Shown here piece after piece: positions 11,501-21,936 of a DNA stretch of 64,000 bases (position 1 is its first letter; each line of letters opens with the position of its first letter). Location of the stretch: contig NC_039502.1 of the NCBI RefSeq assembly GCF_003590095.1, forward strand, positions 868,001 to 932,000, in the 5' to 3' direction. Source of the DNA: Trichoplusia ni. Lineage: Eukaryota; Arthropoda; Insecta; Lepidoptera; Noctuidae. The position numbers and the translations under genes are program-made. The notes below the pieces were generated by a model that did no database searches, was not told where the DNA came from, and saw only the letters and a list, made by a program, of their open reading frames with translations.

Positions 11501-14500
11501 GTTAAAAGTTTGCAATTGATTTGATTCCTCAAAATATGTAATTCCCGTAGAGTTATGACATCACTGTGAAAAAACTGATTTTACATAATATCTAATATCG
11601 GATAAGAAAAGATCTATGGATTTTATCGTTTTATCAGTATTGTGTAAATAATGCTTCGGTGGCATTCATTGATAAATTTCAGCTCTAAGGGAATTCACCT
11701 TTATTATCTTAATAGGAAATTGTTGGCTTAGTACCGGTATTATGAAGTCTGGCTTTGTTTTGTGAGGTAGTGCGATTCATTGACTGATTCTCAGACAAAG
11801 AGTTTCTAAGTAGTTTGAATTTTGAATGTGTAGTTTTGAGGCTCCGGGTTTATATATTGAATGCAGGTATTTGTTTTATGATTTTTCTTAAATTATAACA
11901 ATGTTTTCTTACCTGTTATTTAGGCTACTTTTTACATATCTGTCTTGACAAAAATGAATACCTACTATTTAATACTTTTCCATATATATATCGGCAAAAA
12001 TAATATTTAATCTTCTGACTTTTTTCTTAATTACACGGACACATTTAAGCTCTCAACAAAGCTCATGTCACCCGCGGAAATTGCATTAAAAAAAACTTAT
12101 TGTTTCTAGCCTTCACCAGCCAGCATGATGGTGGCAAGCACAATCATAAGCGATGACAAGACCACAGAGGAATTACAGAAGCGGTTCGGCGAACTTCTGG
12201 ACGAAAATGTCATTCTCAAAGAAACCTTGAAACACAATAACGAATCTATGAAAGAACAGTTTCTGCTGATCGCGTCCTGTCAGGAAGACATGATGAAGAC
12301 CCATGTTATGCATAAAGAGAAGTTTGATGAGACCAAAGGATTAGTCGAAAGGGTATGTATATAACAGTTATGATTTTTTTTTGGGCTTTTGCATGAATTT
12401 ATTTTTATCACTCTATTTTAGTCAGTATACAACTCATTTGCGTTTTTTTTTTATATCATTTTCAATATTATTCTTGTAAGTATAAATCTTATGCAGGTAG
12501 GTATATTACCTATTCCAAAATACTCTGTATTAGTTTATGCACTGGCTCGCATTTTTGTGTGGGCTTTAAGAGATATCGAAACAAACTCAGGGGTTGATGA
12601 GTTTGTTTCGACATTTCTTCTCAGGGTAGTCAGATATGAAGTGTCGACTCCAGCGTTCTCAAGAAAGACATGTAAAAGTGATGAATTAATAAATGATTTC
12701 ATTTAATTTCATATGTTATATGTAGTGTTTTGTTTTTCTGGCGTCTCGTTATGTATGGTGGGAGATTAAGCTACGAGTTGTCGATAAGATAAGGGGTGTT
12801 ACTGCGTAGAAGTAAGGCTCTACCTGTATAGCATGTAGTTGTGGTATGTGGAAATGAATAGGTAATAATGCCAGCCTATTTACGTGCCATTGCTAGAAAT
12901 TTGCCTATTGACTTTCCACTGCTAGGCCTAGGTTATTTCCCGTATAGGTGGTTTCTTAGGTTTACGCGAATGTTAAACATTGAAATAAAACTGCTTTTAC
13001 TTAATATAATAATTAATTTAAATATGAATATAGAACGAGCAACATCTTCTGTCAAGACGAACGCCATCTTAGTCTGCCCGTGACCATGATACCTGCAAAG
13101 GTTTCGAAACGTCGGGAACTAAAATCTAAAACTGAACCGCGATAAAATCCGTAAAAGCAGTTTCATTTCATTCCCGTATAGTGTTAGGAATGTTGTTTAT
13201 TATAATTTATATGGATATGCTTAATTATATTCTTTGGACCGCTTGGACGATATCTTCGTGCATTCCATAATATCTATAATAACGTGAGCTCGCGTTTTTT
13301 TTTTGTCATAGTTTTAATAAAGACAAACAAAAACTTAAGTCTTAAGGCAACCTGAACTTTGAACTTTAGATTAGTGGTTTTAAAGTATCTTTTCGAGTGT
13401 CATATATATCCTCCATGTGCACGGCGTTTCGACATGTGTTTGCCAGACGTTTTATTCTTTCCGCAGTTGAATGGGTTATAAGATCATTTGTATTACTCAT
13501 AATTTGTAGGCTTGCGTACCCAAAGGCTTAAATCGGAACCCTACAACCCTCCTGTCTTTACACCTGTTTAACCTAATTGTGCCAGCTAGTTAAAATAAAG
13601 GCTAAGCGACGGTTAGTACAGGCGTAAATATGATGGGGATGAGAATTTCTTTTTTGCTCTTTGCGAGGCCCAGTCGCACTTGATTGATACTTTTCTTAGT
13701 ACGATAATATTAGTTTGATATTTCCACAGCTTCGTCAAGAAAACAAAAAGTTGAAACAGGACATAGCCCGCCTAGCTGATGGCGAGGTCCCGTCTCTGGT
13801 GAGCAGTGAGACCGGCGAGTCCGTCAAGTCGACGAAGTCTGCCAACTCGGTGGCGCTCGAGTTCGTGACGTCACCAGAAGACGACACCATCAATAAGCTG
13901 ACGGCGCAACTCGAACTCGTTGAGAAGCAGAGGAGACAGGTAGGAGAGGAAACTAAAGCGTACGATATATACGTAGGATATGAGATTTCAGGGGCATAAG
14001 AGGAAAGGATCGAAAAATAGACGATTAAAAAGACCTTCGTAAAAACGAAACAATTGCCTAACTTATAAGATCTTTGATAGGCGAAAAAATAACTGCTTGA
14101 CGGCTTGACCCGCCGTGCGAGCCGAGTGGCGGGTTCGATTCCCGCGTGTGACAAACTTTTATGTAATCCACGAAGACTTTATTTTTTTCTGGGTGTGTTT
14201 TGCATGTTTGTGAGGCCCCGCAACCAAAAGAATTGAATCCCTTAAAGAGGGAGTCGTTCAAATAAGAGGCAAAAAATACGTCTCATTTAAAATTGTCAAT
14301 TTGTCAATAAAGATTTCAACTTGGATTTATGGAAACGAGAAAATTAGTACAAGGATCTCCGTCTTGAAATGAGTTAGTACCGGTTTATAATAAGTAATAT
14401 AGATTTCAAAGCACAAATTAATTCTCTTTAATTTTTTTAGGTGATTGTAGATAACGAGAAACTGACTTGGCAGAAGGAGTCATTAGAGCACATCGTAGAC

Positions 14501-17500
14501 GCTACCTCTAAAGAAAGAGACGATCTCAAGGAGAAACTCAAGAATGCAGAGGTATGTCCATGCGATTTTACATATACATTATTATTATTTTCATATTTTT
14601 TGCCTGTTTTGGTATCATCGACTAAGCGGTGCGATGTTTGCCGGTCAGTTATTTATATGTATCTTAAAGTATAGCGTATGAGAACTTCAGTGAGAAATTG
14701 TCGATCCTCCTGCAAAATCCATTTCGTTTTTTATTGTGTACTTGTCTTTCAGCTTCTATTATCAACAAAGGATGCCGACCACGGTGCGGAAATAAACGGC
14801 CTGAAATATACCATCAATGACTTACAGATTAAACTGCAGACAGCCATCCAGAATGCAGTGAGTAGTTAAAACTTATTGTTAAACTAGCAATGTATTTAAT
14901 ATATTAGGGTGCGTTTGCGTTGCCTTTTAATGAGCGCTTTCGAAGAGGAGATCGTAAAGCAACATGCATGCTGCACGGATAGCCGAGTGGTTGAGCTCAC
15001 CACACCAAATCCATTGTATGCGACGTGTCGCGAGTTCGATCCCCGAGTAGGACAAGCATTTGTGTGATGCGAATGCTTTTTCTGAGTCTGGGTGTCTATG
15101 TGCATGTGATTTGTATGTTTGTAAAACCCTCCGCGACACAAGATTTAAATAACTAACAGCGGGAGTATGTTTAAAAAAATCGGTGTGAGCTAAAGTTACA
15201 GAATTGAGAATACGTTTCCAAATATACATTATTTAGTAGAAATTTTGAAATGTGTTTATTTAAAACTTTGAACTCATTAATCGTACTATCTATATATTTC
15301 AGAATAACGGATCTTCAGAAGAGATAGCTAGGTACGAACAGCTTGTTCAGCAGCTAGAGGCTAAGGTGTCCTCACTTCAGGCCGAGCTGAAGACCGCACA
15401 GCTCAAGATATTGGAGTTAGAAACTGTCAAGGTAAGCACAAATAGTCCTCATCTAACTTTCATGCCGTAAAAGATGATTGTGCTCGACTGAGGAAGGTTT
15501 AGAAAGCCTTTCTGGGTCGAACACTCGCTTTTCTTCCTAATTTTACTGATCTTTGTTATACCAAAAATAAATAGATGCATTCGGTGGGTAACGGAAATAC
15601 GTAAGCAGTCAAATAAAACGAAGCACGTGTCAAAAAATTCCGAAGGTTTTCTTATTTTAATCACGTTGAAATAAGATAAGATAATAAACTTTACTATCTT
15701 GAAGTAAGGTTGAATTTTGTGTGTCGACTTCAAATGGATTTAAAGACTTTTCACTTCCCTAACTTTATGTCTGTTTACTGCGTCTATTAAAACGCTATGT
15801 TTTCTTTTAGTTGGAGTTCACGAAGTTCAAATCGGGCGTTTCAGAGGGTATACGGATATATAAAGAACAGATACACGATCTGCACGCCAGACTTAAGGAA
15901 GCCGCCACTACTGTAAGTCAAATATTAATTATAATTTTATGAACATTTTTTTTAACAATTTATGTTATAATATTAAATACACAATTTTATGCTACTATTT
16001 CTGGCTACTTAAGCCCGTACCTTACAGACTTAATAGATATATTATACAATAGTTGTTAGTGTATAGTTTAAATTTAAGTTATGCCCGGTTCCTATAAGTC
16101 AAAAACGAATCGTTTCTGTTACGAATAGTTAAAATTTCAACCAGGCGTAACACGAAACCATTCCTATAAAACACTACTCGTTACCCAAATAACCGACATC
16201 TGGTTACTAACGGATGAGAGGGCGTTAGTAAGCACAAAGTATGGAAATGTGTTGGAATGTGTTCCTATAAATATTTTCTACTATCACTGAACTGTCAAAA
16301 CAACGTCTCGTTACCGTTTTGTTTACTGGTCAAATTCGGTCAGTTAACAATCGTGAACCTTTTCTTTTGGTTGAAATTGTGTTTATCGTGATTTCTGTAA
16401 TAATGTCGAGCTCTGAAAGTGATAGAGAAATCATGGCTTTGTTATCAGACGAAGATACGGATCAAGAAGTGGGATTAAGAATTTATAAACAAAGGGTTGA
16501 TTATTTTTCCGATCTTGATAACCAAATCCATTTTATTTCAGTTACTGTTTGAATTTGTGTCAATGTCCCTAGAAATAAAACTAGACGGTGCGCGTACAAA
16601 CAAGGAGCTATAAAATAAATTAATAACAATTTTATTTTAAAGACGCGAACGGACACGGAAGACGGGAAGACAGATGTCAATGTCATGCGATACGGGGTTC
16701 GCATTGTATTGTCACGCGTTTTGTTTACCCCTTGCATACGTAACATCAAACTTGCTATACTTAGAATGTAAACTTATTTTAAGCTTAGATGTCAAGGTAA
16801 ATCAAATTATTATTGTAATTGTACGGTAATTTGTTCTAATACTTATTTAAAATATGAAAACGTATGATTTTTTTTGCATGACTGATGTACAATGTTTTCT
16901 TGTAACTAAATGTAAAGAGGAACGAGAGGGACATTAGCGAACGAGTCGTAGGCGGGTTAGCTACGGATGCTCGTTGCAGGTAGGGCGTTGTGGAACGCTA
17001 GTTTTGCATTGGTAATGGTAACTAGATTACGGATGGTTACATTGGCCCAATGACGGCTCGTAAGTTATAGGAACCGGGCATTAGTAATCTACCTTGCACT
17101 ACGTCTTAGTGCGTTCTCTTATGTTTGAACTTGGTAGAAAAAGAAAAAACCTAATGAAATTGAATTAAAAGTTTTCTCTTTCACTAATTAAGGATACAAT
17201 ATTGTTGATATTACATGTCATAATCCAAGAGCCTATTCAGACAAAAACAGTATTTTACATGAAACGAGTAACCATAAACTGTCCACAACTCATCAGTGCC
17301 ATTTATCTAATAGTCTGTTAAAAGGATACCTCCATCCCAAGCTACATCTTACATTTATTTATTTTTATTTGTTAAATTTACAATTACAATATTAGGTGCT
17401 CCACAAAGCCGGTTTATGGGTTTGTCTGTCTGTCACACATGTATGTGTAATAGAAATAACACAATACATAATAATATCATGCTATTGTTGTACAGGTGTT

Positions 17501-20500
17501 CCAGCCAGTTCGATTCTCGATCAGCTCGGAGCCGGAGTCAGGGTCCTCGGAGTTCAGCAGTCTGACGGCGAACGTCAACCTCTACGATAAAACGCTGAAG
17601 CATCTGGCACAGCTGCTCAATGCTTTGACGCATGGGTGAGTTACAGAATATCACTTTCATATATCATTTATAAGTAAGAAAAAGGTTCTTTATAAAACTG
17701 TCTTCCCAGAATGTCAGACAGCCTAGTGGACACGTTAGGGCTTGTGGCGAGTCTGCATGACTACAAGCTGGAGAGGGTGTCGGTGGAGCAGTTCAAATCT
17801 AGCTTAGCAGAGGTCAAGCAACAGCTGGAGAGGCAACACGGGAATGCGCTTAATAATATGTAAGTCTTGTTGACGTGTTTTAAATTGTATAGGATTTTTG
17901 AAATATGTTTACTAGGTGCAAAATGATTAAAATATGTAAGTAAGAATCGTGGAAGGATTTGGGGGAGGCTTTTGCCTAGCAGTGGGACAAAGTTGGCTAG
18001 ATAAAAAAAGTGAGTCATTGTTCACTCACTCATTGTATGGCATAAGCCTAGATATCTAGTTTCGTTTGCTGAAATGATGTCCTTTTCTTTTTTACTCTTT
18101 TCTACGGTAATTACAAAATTGCGAATGACACTCATAAATTTCAATCATTGCCAAATTGCTTTGACACTTATCATGTAAAAAAACTTCAACGCTACTATTA
18201 GGACTAAATACACAAACTACAAATATGTACCTTATAACTACCATCTTAAAGTCCATAATGAATTCTCCACTAGCGGCCAGGTCCGAAGTACGCTATCGAT
18301 ATTCGAAGGCATCTTCAAGGATTACAACGAGCTCCTAAAGAAGGGTGTATGCGCCAAGCCCCGCGTGGAGCGCGGCGGTAACGTGGAGGCTCTGACGTCA
18401 GCACTCGTAGCGCGCGGCCACGAGCTGCAGCTGCTGCAGGGGGAACTCAGCAAGCTCAGGGGGGACAAGGATGATGTGGAACTGCTCAAGGCGCAGCTGG
18501 AGCTATATAAGTAAGTTATTAACTTTATTGAGGATTTATGAAGTCATTTTAAAAGCCAAGGCTAAAGGGGGTGGGTGTGATTGACGCGCCTGTCTGTCTG
18601 TATTTTAGCTCCCAAACAGATTGAGGAGTTCGAATACATTTTGTTTCGTGTTAAAGATGAATTATCTGCAGTGCTCTTAGATATGTATGGTAAAAGTCAG
18701 TCATTTTAAAGGTAAATTTTTGGTCGGGGTTATTTTTCTTGTTATTTTTAGGCAGTTCAGTTTGAGGTTATATAATTTCTATGGAATTTGAACAAGGAAA
18801 ATGCCTCTGCGTAGTGTCGCGAAATATAATCATTGCCTAATTCTCGTCGCTTTTTGTGATCATAAATCTAGCTTAGCTTATCGATGTTTACACGGACAAG
18901 GACGACGGATAAAAAATCATCTCCTCACACATTATATTCGCCATTGGATTAGGCGGACTAATTTGTAAAAAAAAAACTTTTTATAGGAGTGACTTCGAGG
19001 CAGAAAGAGAATCTCGCGAGAAGATGGCGTCGGAGAAAGATACCATATTAACAGACCTCAGAACTACACAGAAACGGAATCAGGAGTTAACGAAACAGGT
19101 AAATAACGGCTCATATTCATGCGATGCGCTAGCTCATAGTTTTTATTATTTCTAAGTTTAAACGGTTGATATTTCTTTATCCTGTTAACGATACGGCTAA
19201 TTGATTTTCGAAGCGATAACCGAAAACTGTGGATTGTAAAAAAACAATTGCTTTCTAAGCCTTTTTTTCTGTTATATACACATAGCGCTTAAAAACTATG
19301 ACCTAAGTCTAAGTCTGATGATATGTTTGGTTTGTAGTTGGAGGATGTCCGCAAGCTGCACCCGGGCGTGTACCGTGACGTCACGTCCCGCCCCGCGCGG
19401 CCCTCCGCCCCGCGCCAGCCCGCCCGCGCCGCGCCCGCTAACAATATGGTGAGCGAACTATACTATACTTTATGTTGAAGATAATTTATTATGATGATTA
19501 TCATAAATTTCGATCACAGCGACAATAACTTTACATGTGACCTTCTTAGAGAAGAATCGCGCAGAATGCAGGCGATCTTGAACTCACTGTTCACATTATA
19601 ATCGTTACAAAAGAGGTTAAGTCTGATAAATGTTCTGTGTTCTGGCATTTACATAAGAAATTGCAGTTCGAAGTCAAATTTAAATTAATAAATTATTCAA
19701 ATGGATGTAATTAGCGTGAAAAATGTACCTACCAAAATAGTTGTACGTTGATCATGCTTTGTTATGACAGGATCAGTTTTTTACGTGGACATTTTATTTA
19801 AGAAACTGTAAAATTCTCACTAAATATATTAAGACTCCATGAATATTTTTAAATCCAGCAATAATAGCCATCTAAACCACTATTTCTAAAAACAAGGTTA
19901 CGAAAAAGAAGAAATTATCCGAAGAAAGCACCAAGGACATGAGTAAGGAGTCGACGCCGCCCCCGCTGCGATACGACTGCCCTGTCTGCGACCAGCCGTT
20001 TAAAACGCTCATACTGTTACAACAACACGTTGATAACTGTCTACCTTAGATTAATTCGTCTTACCTTAGATAAAAATCGTTATTAGTAATCAAAAAAAAT
20101 ATTTTTTACTGATGTGAAGACGTGTGTTCTTTTCATAATGTAAATTATACATAGCACAAATGTTACAGAATTTTTAAGACGCGGTCGAAAGCTAAGATTT
20201 ATACACGGCGATTTTTTTGTCGTCTTACAAAAGCAGACCAGTTCATGTATCCGACGTAAAATACCCCTAGGCGCGATTTTTTTTTATCATCAACTAAGAT
20301 ATTAGGTACGAAGAAAAGTGAAACAAGAGAAATCTGAAACATGCTCTTAATAATAATAAAAACGCCGCCGCCCGCGCCCCTCGCCATTGTTACAAGGCTC
20401 GGACCGCGCTCGCAACAGAGCTGTGTTTCTAAAAAACTACGAATTGCATCAAATTATTGAATAAAAATTGCATTTTAAATTTTTTCAAATCTCATAAATA

Positions 20501-21936
20501 CCTATTTTTTATCATGAATTTGTTCTAGTCATTGGATACATGAAATGGGCTGCTTTTGTAAGACGACTAAAAAATCACGGTGTGTAAAGAATTCTGACGG
20601 ATTTAGAAGTGAGATTTAGTTGATGAAGGCTTTGTTCGAAGCAATAGATGTTTTGAATATGTGTGTCTAGCTAAAGGTATATAAGTACCATGCATTTTTA
20701 TATAAACGAGCATTTAAATTTGATTTTCAATTGATTGGTGAGGTCATATGAAATAAAGTAAACAAGAAGACTTGACACATGAGTTTCACCTACATTAATT
20801 TTGTATTTACTAGTTGAATTTATTAGTTGAGTTATTTTAGTTGAATTATTTTAGCAAACTAACAAATTAATGAAATTGTACAATTGTTAACTTAAAAAAA
20901 AACTTATATACAATATTTAAATTATTAATTTACTTAACGTGCGATGCGTACCATAAACAGTGGATGGCAAAAGCAATAGACCGGACAGTGTGGAAGAATC
21001 TAAGGGAGGCCTTTGCCCTGCAGTGGGAAAGCAACGGCTGGAAGAAAAATAAAAATTACTCAACTAGAACTCAGTTTTAGTTAAATCAAAGCTGTATTTA
21101 AATTATTATTATGCATTTATTTTACTGAATTTATTCAAAAATACAATTATATATTCAAAGCTGTTCTACAAAAATTGCTTCTAATATAAATATACAAAAT
21201 TTAAATTAAAGGTATTTTTTACTTCAACTAAATAAATATTAAGGGATTTGAGATATCTTCGCTATAGGTGAGACGGTGTTCGTTGTTGTGGTTTGAATGT
21301 TTGTGAAGCTGAATAATGTTAATACTCTTAATAGGCGTGCGCTTTTCGTAATAGATTTATTAAAAATGTTTTAGCGTGAAACATAACATAATGTTGTTTG
21401 ATTTTTTTGCATCAGAACTAACAAATAATATAAGTTGTTATAAGACTGTGAAATTTAAAGTTTAAGTTACTTTTGACTATTTTAACTCGCGTATTCAGGA
21501 ACGATTTATTTTTAATGACAACCCATTTGAAAATGATAAAGTCAGCATGATATTTAAAGGCGACGTTTTGCAAAGACTCGTTTTTGGATATGGATAAGAG
21601 TTTGCATGATTGTAAAACTAACTCATAATAACGATAGATAATACATAAATCAAGTCTTCCCAGTTTTTGACCATGTTCTAAAGACACTTTTTCGTCCTCG
21701 TCCTAATTTATAAACAACTTTTTGGCGCGAGCAAGTTCTGATTATGCGTTTGAATGTGCGTATTCACTATGAAAACAATCTGGATGGCTTGATTTTGTCC
21801 TATGGTATTAATACGTTATTAATAATATTTCCTCTCTATCTTCCAGACCTTCACTTGCCCGAAGTGCATGAGGTTCTCGTGCGATGACTACAAAGTGATG
21901 GAGGACCACTTCGACTTCTGTCTCGACGACTTCTAG
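8584..21936 (+). CDS. kenny: NEMO/IKK-gamma homologue (kenny), two 3' isoforms
   Basis: Ubiquitin-binding regulatory subunit of the IKK complex, acting in the cytosol in IMD/Relish signalling. Shared coding exons: 8584-8787, 12110-12352, 13730-13939, 14441-14551, 14753-14857, 15303-15431, 15811-15912, 17496-17635, 17710-17859, 18274-18510, 18987-19098 and 19338-19448. All have GT-AG borders and phases that join. They are followed by 19897-20049 (668 aa) or 21847-21936 (647 aa). Order in the protein: LIR-like DDSFIIL (residues 11-17); NEMO N-terminal IKK-binding coiled coil (about 86-160, ending KGLVERLRQENKKLKQ); further coiled coil; UBAN motif (about 539-556, LYKSDFEAERESREK) keeping the Asp, Phe, Glu and Arg of human NEMO; a Pro/Arg/Ala-rich linker; then a C2HC zinc finger. 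Two adjacent ATGs exist (8584, 8587); the first is used. Optineurin is the alternative name, but in insects this is the NEMO orthologue. Confidence 0.92.
9623..9942 (-). mobile_element. Non-coding element between inverted termini
   Basis: A 20-bp perfect inverted repeat (aactagctgttgcccgcgac at 9623-9642; reverse complement at 9923-9942) flanks the segment. Reading minus from about 9882 it shows 'ctgaagagtatgtttg', 'tgaacgcgctagtctcagg', 'aactactggtcc' and 'gaggaaggcttta', and ends 'gcgggcaacagctag'. That is a full version of a very common lepidopteran non-coding element. The right-hand terminus probably belongs to a second, truncated copy in opposite orientation. No target duplication was identified. 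Confidence 0.6.
11240..11490 (-). mobile_element. tRNA-derived SINE, minus strand
   Basis: On the minus strand, 'tggttcgatcc' is a Pol III B box. It is followed by 'agcatttgtgtgat' and 'ttgagtctg', which match the body of the SINE at 14974-15166. The A-box region is degraded. Confidence 0.6.
12353..13729 (+). other. Kenny intron 2, with a MITE
   Basis: Bounded by donor GTATGT after ...KGLVER and acceptor 'tttccacag' before LRQENKK. It holds the inverted-repeat element at 12979-13172. Nothing else is recognised. Confidence 0.85.
12979..13172. mobile_element. MITE-like element, 22-bp inverted termini
   Basis: The left end (12979-13000, attgaaataaaactgctttt...) and the right end (13151-13172) are inverted repeats matching at 20 of 22 positions. 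The inner right part contains 'aggtttcgaaacgtcggga' and 'atcgcggttcagttttaga', blocks I recognise from a widespread lepidopteran repeat. No coding capacity. Confidence 0.6.
14105..14260 (+). mobile_element. tRNA-derived SINE, internally deleted head
   Basis: An A-box-like 'gcgagccgagtgg' runs almost directly into the B box (ggttcgattcc, 14132-14142), so the normal 35-45 bp between boxes has been lost. The tail 'tctgggtgtgttttgcatg' then 'tttgtgaggcc' and 'gggagtcgttc' matches the copy at 14974. It sits in kenny intron 3. Confidence 0.65.
14974..15166 (+). mobile_element. tRNA-derived SINE, nearly intact
   Basis: A box tagccgagtgg (14980-14990) and B box gagttcgatcc (15032-15042) with normal spacing. 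The body reads 'aagcatttgtgtgatgcg', 'tctgagtctgggtgtc' and 'atttgtatgtttgtaaaac', ending 'agcgggagt'. This is the best copy of the family in the window and serves as reference for those at 3.1, 11.3 and 14.1 kb. It sits in kenny intron 5. Confidence 0.7.
16082..17080 (+). mobile_element. PIF/Harbinger DNA transposon, decayed
   Basis: The 16-bp perfect terminal inverted repeat tgcccggttcctataa (16082-16097; complement 17065-17080) is flanked on both sides by TTA (16079-16081, 17081-17083). TTA is the standard PIF/Harbinger target duplication. Total length is 999 bp. It contains a short reading frame with a Harbinger-type N-terminus. The catalytic part of the transposase is absent, so it is a non-autonomous deletion derivative lying in kenny intron 7, in sense orientation. 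Confidence 0.8.
16403..16552 (+). pseudogene. Harbinger transposase N-terminal remnant
   Basis: Reads MSSSESDREIMALLSDEDTD, then RIYKQRVDYFSDLDN, then stops. An acidic, serine-rich N-terminus followed by an 'R-Y-x-R-x-(D/N)Y-F' block before the helical region is characteristic of insect Harbinger nucleases. The DDE catalytic region is missing. The assignment rests on this motif plus the surrounding inverted repeats and TTA duplication. Confidence 0.55.
17935..18000 (+). mobile_element. LINE ORF2 C-terminal tail
   Basis: Translates as SWKDLGEAFA, stop, QWDKVG, stop. This is the familiar C-terminal end of lepidopteran non-LTR retrotransposon polyproteins ('W..LGEAY/F..QQW'). It is a 5'-truncated fragment in kenny intron 9 with an internal stop. 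Confidence 0.6.
18494..19098 (+). other. kenny: UBAN ubiquitin-binding region of kenny
   Basis: The end of the 18274-18510 exon and the 18987-19098 exon encode LKAQLELYK then SDFEAERESREKMASEKD. This matches the NEMO/optineurin UBAN coiled coil that binds linear and K63-linked ubiquitin. Residues corresponding to the human NEMO ubiquitin contacts (Asp311, Phe312, Glu315, Arg316, Arg319, Glu320) are kept as D546, F547, E550, R551, R554 and E555. The split codon for K544 spans the intron. Confidence 0.88.
18575..18720 (+). mobile_element. Dispersed repeat fragment
   Basis: 'cgcctgtctgtctgt', 'tagctcccaaacag' and the following segment resemble a common lepidopteran interspersed repeat with this internal block. 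It is degraded and has no defined ends. It lies in the kenny intron after ...LELYK. Confidence 0.4.
19897..20049 (+). CDS. kenny: Kenny alternative last exon A, zinc finger
   Basis: Phase-0 exon joined to 19448. It encodes a lysine-rich linker (VTKKKKLSEE...) followed by YDCPVC...QQHVDNCLP and stop. The cysteine/histidine pattern is C-x2-C-x12-H-x3-C (C646, C649, H662, C666), exactly the NEMO C-terminal C2HC finger. The acceptor 'tttctaaaaacaag' is weak, with a purine-rich run before AG. Poly(A) signals AATAAA at 20460 and 20752 would give a short 3' UTR. No donor in this exon joins in frame to exon B. Confidence 0.85.
   Translation, partial: VTKKKKLSEESTKDMSKESTPPPLRYDCPVCDQPFKTLILLQQHVDNCLP
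20100..21846 (+). other. 3' UTR of exon A, then intron to exon B
   Basis: Holds the exon A 3' UTR (AATAAA at 20460 and 20752), then AT-rich sequence with a LINE tail at 20961-21050. A strong acceptor (tttcctctctatcttccag) ends at 21846. Confidence 0.6.
20961..21050 (+). mobile_element. LINE ORF2 C-terminal tail
   Basis: Translates as AIDRTVWKNLREAFALQW, the conserved last segment of a lepidopteran non-LTR retrotransposon ORF2. It is 5'-truncated and lies between the two alternative last exons of kenny. It is related to, but not the same as, the fragment at 17935. Confidence 0.65.
21847..21936 (+). CDS. kenny: Kenny alternative last exon B, zinc finger
   Basis: Phase-0 exon that can join directly to 19448. 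It encodes TFTCPKCMRFSCDDYKVMED then HFDFCLDDF and stop (29 aa). The pattern is C-x2-C-x13-H-x3-C, one residue longer in the loop than exon A, with an extra cysteine in the loop and an acidic C-terminus. CPKC and the trailing H-x3-C resemble the NEMO/optineurin finger. The acceptor is much stronger than that of exon A. The finger has no lysine-rich linker. Mutually exclusive use with exon A is inferred because exon A ends in a stop. Confidence 0.82.
   Translation, partial: TFTCPKCMRFSCDDYKVMEDHFDFCLDDF

Larger units (their letters stand above)
8788..12109 (+). other. Kenny intron after exon 1, with repeats
   Basis: Bounded by donor GTGAGT after ...KLGDC and acceptor 'tttctag' before PSPAS. 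It holds the inverted repeat cluster at 9623-9942 and a minus-strand SINE at about 11240-11490. The remainder is AT-rich with no recognised gene. Confidence 0.8.

Noticed and set aside
13735..14154. Minus-strand frame of 139 codons
   Set aside because: It is antisense to a kenny exon and runs into a SINE; the 'GIEPATR' start is the usual translation of the tRNA-derived head.
14927..15229. Minus-strand frames of 81-100 codons
   Set aside because: They are translations of the SINE at 14974-15166.
19940..19950. Internal donor (GTAAGG) in kenny exon A joining to exon B
   Set aside because: It would be phase 1 and shift the exon B finger out of frame.
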